NCBI RefSeq assembly: GCF_900103825.1
Contig: NZ_FNIF01000001.1
Coordinates: 744,001 to 808,000 of the forward strand
Direction: 5' to 3'
DNA length: 64,000 bases
From: Paenibacillus sp. yr247
Lineage (GTDB): Bacteria; Bacillota; Bacilli; Paenibacillales; NBRC-103111
This document shows positions 8,144-17,739 of this stretch, one piece after another. Each line of letters starts with the position of its first letter. The stretch's first letter is position 1. The position numbers and the translations under genes were made by a program. The notes under the pieces were generated by a model that saw only the letters and a program-made list of their open reading frames with translations, was not told the origin of the DNA and made no database searches.

Positions 8144-9403
8144 TTGTCAGCCATAGAAGTTGGATTGAAGGTTATTTTGTTGTTTTTCGTTCTTGTCACG
8201 ATTCATGAATGGGGTCATTTTTACTTTGCGAAACGCGCAGGCATCTTAGTTAGAGAATTTGCAATCGGCTTTGGACCCAAGATTTTCTCATATAAAAAAG
8301 GGGAGACTCGCTATACACTCCGTATTCTGCCAATTGGTGGATTCGTTCGAATGGCTGGCGAAGATCCGGAAATCGTTCAAGTGAACCCCGGACAAACCGT
8401 TGCGATTAAATTAAATAAACAAAATCAAGTGACATCCCTTTTTCTCGATCAATTAGATCGACGCTCGAATGTTATCATTGGTATTGTGGAACAAATTGAT
8501 TTGGAAAGAGCTCTTCAAGTATCACTGGATGTTGATGGAGAAAAGGTTACCTATCCCATTGATCCACAAGCTATGATGGTAACCAAAGGGACAGAAACAC
8601 AAATCGCGCCCTATGATCGTCAGTTTGGCTCGAAAACCGTTGGGCAGCGAGCTATTGCAATTGTGATGGGGCCTGTGATGAACTTTTTACTGGCGATTGT
8701 CTTGTTTCTAATCGTTGTTATCATGTCGGGCGTCTTTACGAACGTAAAGTTAGATTCTGTCCTTGCAGGTAAAGCTGGTGAAAAGGCTGGTTTACAAAAA
8801 GGTGATATCATCATATCGATTGATAATCAACCGATTGGCGCCGACCGCGAGAAGCTAGTCACGTCTATTCAATCATCCGCAGGAAAGACTATGACATGGG
8901 TCGTGGATCGCTCTGGGAATCCAATAACCTTTCAGGTAACGCCGGAGATGGAAGCAGGTTCCGGAAAGCTGGGCGTTGTCATTTCTGGTGATCGAAGAAG
9001 TGCAACCTTTAGCGAAGTGTTGACTGGCACCTATGAACAAGTCGTTGGTACAACGATTGGCATTGTGACTGGCTTAAAGAAACTTGTCATGCTTCAGTTT
9101 AAGCTTGATGATCTAGGCGGACCTGTACGGACAGCTCAAGTATCTGCGGAATTTGCCAAAATGGGGTTGACTTACTTAATCTCTTGGGCTGCGACATTAA
9201 GCTTGTATCTAGGGATATTCAATCTCCTGCCTATTCCAGCATTAGATGGAAGTCGTCTTCTATTCATGGGACTGGAGGCACTCCGCGGGAAGCCAATTGA
9301 TCCCAATCGAGAGAGTATGGTTCATTTTGTTGGGTTTGCACTGTTAATGCTGCTAATGGTAGCAGTTACTTACAACGATATTTTACGATTGATTAAAGGA
9401 TAG
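8144..9403 (+). CDS. rseP: site-2 intramembrane metalloprotease RseP/RasP
   Basis: 419 residues, M50 family. Zinc motif HEWGH at residues 21-25 in the first membrane helix, a PDZ domain in the middle (about 195-275), and the second catalytic motif NLLPIPALDGSR near residue 360 with two more membrane helices. It cleaves membrane anchors such as anti-sigma factors and signal peptide remnants. The TTG start (8144) follows AAGGAGG by 9 nt; the ATG at 8139 is out of frame and hits a stop. It sits upstream of proS as in other Bacillota. Confidence 0.96.
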   Translation: MSAIEVGLKVILLFFVLVTIHEWGHFYFAKRAGILVREFAIGFGPKIFSYKKGETRYTLRILPIGGFVRMAGEDPEIVQVNPGQTVAIKLNKQNQVTSLFLDQLDRRSNVIIGIVEQIDLERALQVSLDVDGEKVTYPIDPQAMMVTKGTETQIAPYDRQFGSKTVGQRAIAIVMGPVMNFLLAIVLFLIVVIMSGVFTNVKLDSVLAGKAGEKAGLQKGDIIISIDNQPIGADREKLVTSIQSSAGKTMTWVVDRSGNPITFQVTPEMEAGSGKLGVVISGDRRSATFSEVLTGTYEQVVGTTIGIVTGLKKLVMLQFKLDDLGGPVRTAQVSAEFAKMGLTYLISWAATLSLYLGIFNLLPIPALDGSRLLFMGLEALRGKPIDPNRESMVHFVGFALLMLLMVAVTYNDILRLIKG

Positions 9404-9425
9404 TCCTTATTATGTAGGAGGGTTT

Positions 9426-10874
9426 ATGTCAAACGATAAACAGTTTGTTAAAGAGATTACACCACAGGGTGAGGACTTCTCCCGTTGGTATATAGATGTG
9501 ATTAAGAAAGCCGATTTGATGAGTTATTCGCCAGTACGCGGTTGTATTGTGTTCAAACCGGATGGGTACGAAATATGGGAGAACATTCAACGCGAGCTGG
9601 ATAGTAAATTTAAAGAAACCGGTCACCGAAATGCTTATTTCCCTTTGTTTATTCCAGAGAGCTTTTTCCAGAAGGAAAAAGAACACGTAGAAGGCTTTAA
9701 CCCGGAGCTGCCATGGGTCACAGAAGCAGGCGGCGAGAAGCTTGAAGAACGTCTAGCTATTCGTCCAACTTCGGAAACGATGATTGGTCACATGTACTCC
9801 GAGTGGATCAACTCGTATCGAGATTTGCCTCTATTGATTAACCAATGGGCGAACGTGGTTCGCTGGGAAAAGCGTACATTACCATTCCTTCGTACAACGG
9901 AGTTCCTGTGGCAGGAAGGACATACGGCTCATGAGGATGAGCAGGATGCACGTCGTGAAACCATGCAAATGCTAGAAGTTTACCGTCAATTTGCTGAAGA
10001 TTTCCTTGCGATTCCTGTAATCATTGGACAGAAGACACCTTCCGAGAAATTTGCGGGTGCTATCGATACTTTTTCCATCGAGGCCATGATGAAAGATGGT
10101 AAAGCTGTACAAGCTGGTACTTCTCACTACCTAGGCACGAATTTTGCAGTAGCTTTCGATATTAAGTTCTTGGACCGTGAAAATCAACATCAATTTGCCC
10201 ACACAACTTCATGGGGAGTAAGTACTCGGCTCATCGGTGCACTCATCATGGTTCATGGCGATGACCGTGGGTTGGTTTTGCCACCTAAAGTTGCTCCTAC
10301 GCAGGTCATCATGATTCCAATTGGTCCTCCAAAAACGAGAGAACAGGTTATTGGACGAGTTGATGAACTGTACGCAGAACTTAAGAAAGCAGGCGTTCGC
10401 GTTAAAGTGGATGACCGTGCAGACCAAAGCCCTGGTTGGAAATTTAATGAATATGAAATGCGCGGCGTACCTATTCGTGTAGAATTAGGACCTCGTGACA
10501 TGGAGAATGGACAAGTCGTCCTTGTTTCTCGTGTAAACGGTGAGAAGAAAACTGTCCAGCAAGCAGACTTTGTCAAAGAAGTTCAAAATTTACTTGCTGA
10601 GATTCATCAGCAGATGTATGATAAAGCGAAGCAGTTCCGTGATGAACATTACATTGCGGTGGATTCCATTGATGAATTCAAAACATTCCTGGAGACGAAA
10701 CGTGGATTTGCTTTGGCCGGTTGGTGTGGCTCTAACGCTTGTGAAGAGCAAGTGAAGCAAGAAACGGGTGCAACAAGCCGGAACATACCTTTCACTCCTT
10801 CAGAAACGAAATCAACATGTCTGGTTTGCGGCGATGCTGCTAAACATACGGTCGTTTTTGGCCGAAGCTATTAA
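9426..10874 (+). CDS. proS: prolyl-tRNA synthetase, archaeal/eukaryotic (short, no INS) type
   Basis: 482 residues. Class II synthetase charging tRNA-Pro. Motif 2 region RPTSET (113-118) and TTEFLWQEGHTAHE (157-170) are diagnostic of ProRS. The protein lacks the ~180-residue INS editing domain found between motifs 2 and 3 in the ~565-residue bacterial form. Instead it carries a C-terminal domain with Cys pairs (CGSNAC and CLVC) that probably bind zinc, and ends in Tyr (FGRSY). That is the archaeal/eukaryotic-type architecture, at the locus where B. subtilis has the bacterial type. Confidence 0.95.
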   Translation: MSNDKQFVKEITPQGEDFSRWYIDVIKKADLMSYSPVRGCIVFKPDGYEIWENIQRELDSKFKETGHRNAYFPLFIPESFFQKEKEHVEGFNPELPWVTEAGGEKLEERLAIRPTSETMIGHMYSEWINSYRDLPLLINQWANVVRWEKRTLPFLRTTEFLWQEGHTAHEDEQDARRETMQMLEVYRQFAEDFLAIPVIIGQKTPSEKFAGAIDTFSIEAMMKDGKAVQAGTSHYLGTNFAVAFDIKFLDRENQHQFAHTTSWGVSTRLIGALIMVHGDDRGLVLPPKVAPTQVIMIPIGPPKTREQVIGRVDELYAELKKAGVRVKVDDRADQSPGWKFNEYEMRGVPIRVELGPRDMENGQVVLVSRVNGEKKTVQQADFVKEVQNLLAEIHQQMYDKAKQFRDEHYIAVDSIDEFKTFLETKRGFALAGWCGSNACEEQVKQETGATSRNIPFTPSETKSTCLVCGDAAKHTVVFGRSY

Positions 10875-10884
10875 TTACAATCAA

Positions 10885-10926
10885 AAGGGCAAATGGAAGC
10901 AACAATTCCATTGCCCTTCGTATTTT
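10885..10926 (+). terminator. hairpin terminator between proS and polC
   Basis: GGGCAAATGGAA and TTCCATTGCCC pair with a one-base bulge, followed by TTCGTATTTTT. The T-run is interrupted, so termination may be partial. Confidence 0.65.
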
Positions 10927-10942
10927 TATGGGGAGGCTGTTC

Positions 10943-13900
10943 ATGAGTAATTTGGCTGATAAACGGAATCGCTTTGAGCTTTTGATGCAGCAAGCCGAGA
11001 TTCCAGCCGATATTGTGCGATCATTTTTTGCGGAAGGCTATATCGATCAAGTTGAAATTAGTCGTAAGAATCGCGACTGGACCTTTTATTTGGTGAAAAA
11101 TGAAATGGTGCCTCAGAACACTTACCGCTCTTTTTGTAAAATGATTCAAGAAAAGTTCGCTCAAATTGCGAAGATTCGGTTTATTTGGAAATTTGAGCAA
11201 GCGGAACCAGCTGATTTAGTGGATGAATACTGGAGCTTGTTCTTAGAGTGGTTACAGCGTGAGGTTGCATCAATTAATGGTTGGATGACAAAAGCAAAAT
11301 ATGATGTACAAGGCCATTCGTTAACCCTCATCATGCTAGACCAGATTGGACTTGAGCTTGCCAAGAAGAAAAATATTGATATGTTTATTCGGAACTTTTT
11401 CCATAATTTTTTTCAAACAGAGCTATCCGTTAAGTATGCCATGAGTGATTCTAATGAAATCGAAGCCGAGTACGAGAAATTTGCGAAGCAGCGGGAACAA
11501 GGTGAGAAGACCATCACCCAAGAGATTATGATGTCGATTGACATGGAAGAAGAAGCCTCTTCATTGCCCGACACTGATCTGAAGCTAGTTATGGGTTATG
11601 ATATTAAAGAGGTACCAACACCGCTTAAGGATATTCAAGAAGAAGAAAAGAAAGTGACCGTTCAGGGTACTGTGTTTGGACTCGATGTCAAAGAATTGCG
11701 TAACGGTAATACGTTATTTACATTTAACTTGACGGATTTTAGTGATTCTTTGGCGATGAAAGTATTTGCAAAAACAAAAGATGATGTAAAGATTATGAGC
11801 CTTCTTGCGAATGGCACCTGGATTAGAGCACGAGGGAAGGTAGAGTATGATCGCTTCATGCAAATTCCGGAACTTGTGATGATCCCAAACGACTTGAATG
11901 AAGTCATGGCTCCTAAGGATCGAATGGACGACGCCCTAGAGAAGCGTGTTGAGTTTCATTTGCATACAACGATGAGTACCATGGACGCACTAACACCTGT
12001 AGATCAATATGTGAAAATGGCCGCCAAGTGGGGACACAAAGCCATCGCGATTACTGATCACAGTAACATTCAATGTTATCCGGATGCTGGAAAAGCAGCT
12101 AAGAAGCATGGGATCAAAGTGATTTATGGATTAGAGGCTAACGTTGTCAATGACTCCGTTCCAATCGTGATGAATGGCAGTGATATTGATCTAAAGCAAG
12201 CGACTTATGTGATATTCGACGTGGAAACCACCGGCCTTTCTGTTACCAATAACCGAATTATTGAACTTGCAGGTGTGAAAATGCAGGATGGCAAAGAAAT
12301 CGATCGTTTTGCCACGTTCATTAATCCGCATGAGAAGATCCCCTATAATATTCAACAATTAACGAACATTAACGATGATATGGTAAAAGATGCACCTGAT
12401 ATCGAGGATGAGCTTCCCAAGTTTGTCGAGTTTATTGGTGACGCGGTGCTTGTAGCCCATAATGCGCGATTCGACATGGGTTTCCTTCAAACGAATTTGA
12501 AGCGTATGGGGCTAACTGAAGTTGCGAACCCCGTATTAGATACATTAGAGCTTGCGAGATTTCTATTCCCCTCAATGAAAAATCATCGTTTGAACACTTT
12601 GTCCGATAAATTTAAAGTTGGCTTAGACAACCATCACCGAGCGATTGACGACTCTATTGCGCTAGGATTTGTTTTATTTCATTTAATTAATGAGGCTAAT
12701 GATCGACAAATTACGAGTCTCGCTAAATTGAATGATTACGTAGGTAAAGATTTGTCGAATCAACGTCCTTTCCATTGTTGTGTATACGCGCTTAATGCTA
12801 TAGGTAAGAAAAATTTATTTAAGCTTATTTCCTTATCCCATACAACCTATTTACAACGTACTGCTACTATTCCGAAAAGTGTTCTCGTTGAGTTAAGAGA
12901 GGGGCTTCTCATTACCTCTGGCTGTGAAAAAGGGGAATTCTTTGAAGCCGTTCTTAATAAATCGATTGAAGAAGCGGAACAAGTCGCTGAGTTTTATGAC
13001 ATTCTCGAAATTCAACCTGTGAGCTATAACATGCATCTGGTAGAAAAGGGGCTTGTTGGCAGTGTAGAAGATCTTGAGAATGCAGTACGTCGAGTTTGTG
13101 AAATTGGGTATAAAACAGGCAAACCGGTAATTGCGACGGGGAACGTGCATTACCTCCATCCAAGAGAAAAAGTATGCAGGGACATTACAATTAACGGTAT
13201 TACGGGGTTCAGTCCTCTCAAAGCGATGAAGAAGCCGGATGCTCATTTCCGCACGACAAAAGAGATGTTAGAAGAATTTAAGTTTCTTGGAGAAGAAAAA
13301 GCGATTGAGGTTGTTATTCGCAGTACGAATGAGCTAGCCGATCGTTTTGAAGTCATTGAGCTTTTCCCTGACAAACTATTTACACCGATCATTGAAGGTG
13401 CGGACGAAGAAATTCGTACCACCTGTTACAATACAGCGAAGAGCATTTATGGTGATGAACTGCCCGAAGTTATCGTGGCTCGATTAGAGAAAGAACTCGT
13501 TCCTATTATAAAATTTGGTTTCTCTGCCAACTATTTGATTTCCGAGCGTCTTGTGAAAAAGTCTAATGCAGATGGTTATCTCGTAGGATCAAGGGGATCT
13601 GTTGGTTCCTCGGTCGTCGCGATGATGCTGGGTATTTCCGAGGTTAATCCTTTGCCGCCTCATTATATTTGCTATTCTTGCCAGCATAGCCAATGGTTTC
13701 TCGACGGAAGCGTACCGAGTGGTTTCGATCTTCCAAATAAAGAATGCCCAAATTGCGGCGGTAATTTAAAAGGTGATGGGCATGACATTCCTTTTGAGAC
13801 TTTCTTAGGCTTTAAAGGGGACAAGGTTCCCGATATCGATTTAAACTTCTCTGGAGATTATCAACCGGTTGCGCATAATTACACCAAAGAAATCTTTGGT

Positions 13901-15253
13901 GAAAAAAATGTTTTCCGTGCGGGGACTATTGGTACAGTCGCTGAGAAAACAGCCTTCGGTTTTGTTAAAAAGTATGAGGAAGAACAAGGCCAGAAATGGC
14001 GAGGCGCAGAACTGAGCCGATTGGCTTCAGGCTGCACTGGGGTTAAGCGAAGCACCGGGCAGCATCCTGGGGGTATCGTCGTCGTACCTGATTATATAGA
14101 GGTTGATGATATCACACCTGTACAATATCCAGCTGATGATAAGAACTCGGAATGGAAAACAACTCATTTTGATTATCATGCTTTTGACGCCAATCTGCTT
14201 AAACTAGATATTCTGGGACACGACGACCCGACGATGATGCGGATGCTGCAAGATTTGACCGGGATTGATCCGACGACCATACCAATGAATGATGCCAAAG
14301 CAATGAGTATTTTCAACTCGACCGAAGCGATTGGGGTAAGACCAGATCAAATCCGTTCTCCAGTTGCTACGTATGGGGTTCCTGAGATGGGAACTAAATT
14401 CGTTCGTCAAATGCTGCAGGAAACACAACCAAGCTCATTTGCCGACTTATTGCAAATTTCGGGTTTGTCTCATGGAACGGGCGTTTGGTTGGGTAACGCA
14501 CAGGAGCTAATTAAGAAAGGGATATGTAACATTAAGACAGTTATTGGTTGTCGGGATGATATCATGCTCTTCTTAATCTATAAGGCAGGTATGGATGCAG
14601 GGCTAGCCTTCAAAATTACTGAGAGTGTGCGTAAAGGTAAGGGGCTTACTGATGAGTGGAAAGAAGAGATGAAACGCTGTAATGTGCCAGCTTGGTATAT
14701 TGAATCTTGCGAACGGATTGAGTATATGTTTCCAAAAGCGCATGCTGCTGCTTACGTTATCTCAGCCGTACGTACAGCTTACTTTAAGGTTTATCATCCG
14801 ATAGCTTACTATGCAACTTACTTTAGTGTTCGTGCGGCTGACTTTGATCTCGAGCTGTTGTGCCAAGGGTATGATGCCATTCTGAAACGATTGATTGAAA
14901 TTGAAGAGAAGGGTTTTCAAGCGCTGCCAAAAGAGAAGGCGATGGTTTCCATTCTAGAGATGTCATTGGAAATGACGTCTAGAGGCTTTAGTTTCAAGCC
15001 GATTGATATCTATCGTTCGGATGCGACGCGGTTTATTATCGATGGTACATCACTAATTCCACCTTTTGCGGCAATGTCAGGTATCGGAGAGAGCGCAGCC
15101 AAAAATATTGCTGCTGCCAAAGAGGAAGGTGACTTCCTATCCATTGAAGATTTCCAGAATCGATCCAAAGCCTCGAAGACAGTCATTGAGCTGTTAAGCA
15201 GCATGGGATGTTTCCGCGGACTTCCAGAATCGAATCAATTGTCCTTATTCTAA
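10943..15253 (+). CDS. polC: DNA polymerase III PolC-type, replicative alpha subunit with 3'-5' exonuclease
   Basis: 1436 residues, matching Gram-positive PolC. Domain order: N-terminal domain, OB fold (~230-330), PHP domain split around the exonuclease (HLHTTMSTMD ~338), DEDD exonuclease (FDVETTGLS ~423), a polymerase-domain zinc site (CYSC and CPNC, ~909-940), catalytic palm motif PDIDLNFSGDYQ (~962), and HhH/C-terminal region. It is the main replicase. ATG 10943 follows GGGGAGG; the ATG at 10928 precedes the RBS. Confidence 0.98.
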   Translation: MSNLADKRNRFELLMQQAEIPADIVRSFFAEGYIDQVEISRKNRDWTFYLVKNEMVPQNTYRSFCKMIQEKFAQIAKIRFIWKFEQAEPADLVDEYWSLFLEWLQREVASINGWMTKAKYDVQGHSLTLIMLDQIGLELAKKKNIDMFIRNFFHNFFQTELSVKYAMSDSNEIEAEYEKFAKQREQGEKTITQEIMMSIDMEEEASSLPDTDLKLVMGYDIKEVPTPLKDIQEEEKKVTVQGTVFGLDVKELRNGNTLFTFNLTDFSDSLAMKVFAKTKDDVKIMSLLANGTWIRARGKVEYDRFMQIPELVMIPNDLNEVMAPKDRMDDALEKRVEFHLHTTMSTMDALTPVDQYVKMAAKWGHKAIAITDHSNIQCYPDAGKAAKKHGIKVIYGLEANVVNDSVPIVMNGSDIDLKQATYVIFDVETTGLSVTNNRIIELAGVKMQDGKEIDRFATFINPHEKIPYNIQQLTNINDDMVKDAPDIEDELPKFVEFIGDAVLVAHNARFDMGFLQTNLKRMGLTEVANPVLDTLELARFLFPSMKNHRLNTLSDKFKVGLDNHHRAIDDSIALGFVLFHLINEANDRQITSLAKLNDYVGKDLSNQRPFHCCVYALNAIGKKNLFKLISLSHTTYLQRTATIPKSVLVELREGLLITSGCEKGEFFEAVLNKSIEEAEQVAEFYDILEIQPVSYNMHLVEKGLVGSVEDLENAVRRVCEIGYKTGKPVIATGNVHYLHPREKVCRDITINGITGFSPLKAMKKPDAHFRTTKEMLEEFKFLGEEKAIEVVIRSTNELADRFEVIELFPDKLFTPIIEGADEEIRTTCYNTAKSIYGDELPEVIVARLEKELVPIIKFGFSANYLISERLVKKSNADGYLVGSRGSVGSSVVAMMLGISEVNPLPPHYICYSCQHSQWFLDGSVPSGFDLPNKECPNCGGNLKGDGHDIPFETFLGFKGDKVPDIDLNFSGDYQPVAHNYTKEIFGEKNVFRAGTIGTVAEKTAFGFVKKYEEEQGQKWRGAELSRLASGCTGVKRSTGQHPGGIVVVPDYIEVDDITPVQYPADDKNSEWKTTHFDYHAFDANLLKLDILGHDDPTMMRMLQDLTGIDPTTIPMNDAKAMSIFNSTEAIGVRPDQIRSPVATYGVPEMGTKFVRQMLQETQPSSFADLLQISGLSHGTGVWLGNAQELIKKGICNIKTVIGCRDDIMLFLIYKAGMDAGLAFKITESVRKGKGLTDEWKEEMKRCNVPAWYIESCERIEYMFPKAHAAAYVISAVRTAYFKVYHPIAYYATYFSVRAADFDLELLCQGYDAILKRLIEIEEKGFQALPKEKAMVSILEMSLEMTSRGFSFKPIDIYRSDATRFIIDGTSLIPPFAAMSGIGESAAKNIAAAKEEGDFLSIEDFQNRSKASKTVIELLSSMGCFRGLPESNQLSLF

Positions 15254-15321
15254 GCTACCGAAGCCAGTTTTTCTCCGAACAACTTTAGGCTGTCAAGTGA
15301 AAATGATTAACAAGTTTGCTA

Positions 15322-15351
15322 TTGTAATGCAAAGAATGGTTATGGTATAAT
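15322..15351 (+). promoter_or_regulatory. SigA-type promoter of the rimP-nusA-infB operon
   Basis: TTGTAA (15322-15327), 18 nt, TATAAT (15346-15351), preceded by TGG (extended -10). The core TTATGGTATA is the same as at the rpsB promoter. Confidence 0.8.
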
Positions 15352-15387
15352 TTTTATTGGCAATAATGAGGATATCATCTTGTGATT

Positions 15388-15420
15388 AAAGAGTGGGGAA
15401 ACCCACTCTTTACATTTTGA
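15388..15420 (+). terminator. leader attenuator upstream of rimP, likely NusA-dependent
   Basis: Perfect 10-bp hairpin AAAGAGTGGG-GAAA-CCCACTCTTT (15388-15411) followed by a poor U-tract (ACATTTTG). It lies between promoter and rimP. In B. subtilis the rimP-nusA operon is autoregulated by a NusA-stimulated leader terminator; the weak U-tract fits that model. Confidence 0.6.
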
Positions 15421-15476
15421 TATAGGACTTTTCGTTATACGACAAGGGAAAGTCAATTTAGGAGGTACATTTATCT

Positions 15477-15941
15477 GTGGTTACACAAGCGCAAATCAAA
15501 TCCGTCATTGAGGACATGCTGAAGGATTTCATTGAACAAAATGGATTTGAACTCGTGGATATTGAATATGTCAAAGAGGGCAGCAATTGGTTCCTTCGTG
15601 TCTATGCAGACAAAGAAGGCGGAATTGATATAGATGATTGCGGCCGTATCAGCGAATACTTAAGTGTTCAATTGGATGAAAAAGATCCTATCGCTGATGC
15701 CTATTTCTTGGAAGTTTCTTCACCAGGCGCGGAACGTCCTCTTAAGAAGACACAAGATTATCACAAGGCTGTGAATAGTCATGTATTTGTTACCACCTAT
15801 GAACAGATTGAGGGTTCCAAGGAATTCGAAGGTTTACTGCTTTCTTTTGACGAGGAAGAACTCGTTATTGAAATAGGTAAAAAGAAAATTATTATTCCGT
15901 TCGCTAAAGTGGCAAGTGCTCGTTTAGCTATCGTATTTTAG
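15477..15941 (+). CDS. rimP: ribosome maturation factor RimP
   Basis: 154 residues. It assists 30S assembly around S12. N-terminal alpha/beta domain with the GIDIDDCGRISEYLS segment and LEVSSPGAERPLK, followed by a C-terminal SH3-like barrel; these are the conserved RimP features. GTG 15477 is the only sensible start, though its AGGAGG lies 11 nt upstream, longer than usual. First gene of the nusA operon. Confidence 0.95.
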   Translation: MVTQAQIKSVIEDMLKDFIEQNGFELVDIEYVKEGSNWFLRVYADKEGGIDIDDCGRISEYLSVQLDEKDPIADAYFLEVSSPGAERPLKKTQDYHKAVNSHVFVTTYEQIEGSKEFEGLLLSFDEEELVIEIGKKKIIIPFAKVASARLAIVF

Positions 15942-15977
15942 TGACCGCTACTTATTGAAAGGGGGGACTCAGTTCAA

Positions 15978-17075
15978 ATGAACACGGATTTTATCGAAGC
16001 GCTGTCGGAAATTGAACGTGAGAAGGGTATCTCTAAGGAGTTACTTATCGATGCAATTGAAGCAGCGATGATTTCAAGTTATAAACGTAATTTCAACACC
16101 GCACAAAACGTGCGAGTCGATATCAATCGCCATACTGGTCTCATTAAGGTATATGCCCGTAAAACCGTAACTGAGGAAGTACTAGATCCAAGATTGGAAA
16201 TTTCTCTGCATGCTTCTCGTGAAATTAATCCGAATTATCAACTGGATGATATTGTTGAAATTGAAGTGACTCCTCGTGATTTTGGGCGTATTGCTGCTCA
16301 AACTGCTAAACAGGTGGTAACTCAGCGTATTCGTGAGGCTGAACGCGGGTTAATTTACAACGCTTTTATCGACAAAGAAGAAGATATCGTTACTGGTATC
16401 CTTCAACGTCAAGATCAACGTAATATTTATGTGGACCTGGGAAAAGTTGAGGCTGTGCTGCCATTGACAGAACTCATGCCGACAGATAAGTTCAAACAGG
16501 GCGATCGGATTAAAGCGTATATCACGAAAGTGGAAAATACGACGAAAGGACCGCAAATCATTTTATCAAGAACACACCCAGGGCTGTTAAAGCGTCTTTT
16601 TGAACTGGAAGTGCCTGAAATATTTGATGGTGTTGTCGAGATTCGTTCTGTTGCTCGTGAAGCTGGTTTCCGTTCCAAGATCGCTGTTCACTCCCGTAAC
16701 GTTGAAGTTGATCCAGTTGGCTCCTGTGTGGGTCCGAAAGGATTACGCGTTCAAACGATTGTCAGCGAGCTGCGCGGCGAGAAAATAGACATCGTACGTT
16801 GGATGGAAAGCGTAGAAGAATACGTTGCTAATGCGTTAAGTCCTTCCAAAGTTCTTGAAGTGCAAATTCATGAAAATGAAAAGATGGCTCGAGTCATTGT
16901 ACCCGATTATCAACTTTCATTGGCAATTGGAATCAAAGGGCAAAATGCTCGTTTGGCTGCCAAGTTGACTGGTTGGAAAATAGACATCAAGAGTGAATCG
17001 CAAGCAGAACAAGAATTTGGCAGAGTGAAAACTTATTCCGAAGAAATGCACCAAGATTCAATCAGTATCGATTAA
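15978..17075 (+). CDS. nusA: transcription termination/antitermination factor NusA
   Basis: 365 residues. The N-terminal RNA polymerase-binding domain is followed by S1 (about 135-200) and two KH domains ([15 protein letters not shown]; then [18 protein letters not shown]). The C-terminal acidic repeats of E. coli NusA are absent, as in other Bacillota. It promotes pausing and hairpin termination and probably acts on the attenuator in its own operon leader. Confidence 0.97.
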   Translation: MNTDFIEALSEIEREKGISKELLIDAIEAAMISSYKRNFNTAQNVRVDINRHTGLIKVYARKTVTEEVLDPRLEISLHASREINPNYQLDDIVEIEVTPRDFGRIAAQTAKQVVTQRIREAERGLIYNAFIDKEEDIVTGILQRQDQRNIYVDLGKVEAVLPLTELMPTDKFKQGDRIKAYITKVENTTKGPQIILSRTHPGLLKRLFELEVPEIFDGVVEIRSVAREAGFRSKIAVHSRNVEVDPVGSCVGPKGLRVQTIVSELRGEKIDIVRWMESVEEYVANALSPSKVLEVQIHENEKMARVIVPDYQLSLAIGIKGQNARLAAKLTGWKIDIKSESQAEQEFGRVKTYSEEMHQDSISID

Positions 17076-17105
17076 GTTTTTTGTTAGGAGCAAGGGGTGA
17101 TCGGA

Positions 17106-17420
17106 ATGAAGCAGAGAAAAATCCCTCTGAGAAAATGCGTGGCCTGCCAGGAAATGATGCCGAAGAGGGACTTGATCCGCGTCGTCAAAACGCCTGAAGA
17201 TGACATTCTTATTGATCTTAAAGGGAAAAAGTCTGGGCGCGGTGCCTACCTATGCGGTAAAGTTTCTTGTTTTAAATTGGCCAAAAAAAGCAAAGCCTTG
17301 GATAGAGCGCTGAAGCATGCCGTAGGCGCCGATATATATGACCAATTGGAGCAAGATTTCATTCGCGTTGAAGACGAGTTCCTCTCTTCAAAAGAGGAGG
17401 AATCTGAAGATGAATCCTAA
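17106..17420 (+). CDS. ylxR: YlxR/RnpM family RNA-binding protein
   Basis: 104 residues. The N-terminal half carries RKIPLRKCVACQEMMPKRDL and RVV, and the middle KKSGRGAYLCG, the family signature; the acidic tail is poorly conserved. The B. subtilis homologue binds RNase P RNA and modulates its activity (RnpM). ATG 17106 is preferred; GTG 17097 is possible because both have purine-rich sequence upstream. Overlaps ylxQ by 11 nt. Conserved position between nusA and infB. Confidence 0.93.
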   Translation: MKQRKIPLRKCVACQEMMPKRDLIRVVKTPEDDILIDLKGKKSGRGAYLCGKVSCFKLAKKSKALDRALKHAVGADIYDQLEQDFIRVEDEFLSSKEEESEDES

Positions 17421-17739
17421 ATTTTTATCTCAATTGGGATTAGCGATGCGGGCGGGGAAGCTTGTTACCGGCGATGAAGGTGTATTTAAAGCGATTCGCT
17501 CAGGAGAGGCTAAACTTGTCATTATGGCGGAGGATGCTTCGGCTAATACGCGTAAGAAGTTTCAAGATAAATGCCTATTTTACGGGGTTAAACTTATGGA
17601 AATAGGTACGAAGTATGAATTGGGCCGCAGCATTGGGAAAGAAATGCGTGTCACCATAGGTGTATTGGACGGAGGCTTCGCGCAGATGCTGCAGAAGAGT
17701 CAAGTAAATCCTGCGGAGGTGAAACATATTGACCAATAA
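17410..17739 (+). CDS. ylxQ: L7Ae/L30e-family RNA-binding protein YlxQ
   Basis: 109 residues. It has the L7Ae fold: [20 protein letters not shown] at about residues 9-28, then [15 protein letters not shown], features of YbxF/YlxQ-type K-turn binding proteins. The start lies inside the ylxR end, with AAGAGGAGG 10 nt before the ATG. It overlaps infB by 11 nt, so the three genes are translationally coupled. The physiological role is not settled. Confidence 0.93.
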   Translation: MNPKFLSQLGLAMRAGKLVTGDEGVFKAIRSGEAKLVIMAEDASANTRKKFQDKCLFYGVKLMEIGTKYELGRSIGKEMRVTIGVLDGGFAQMLQKSQVNPAEVKHIDQ

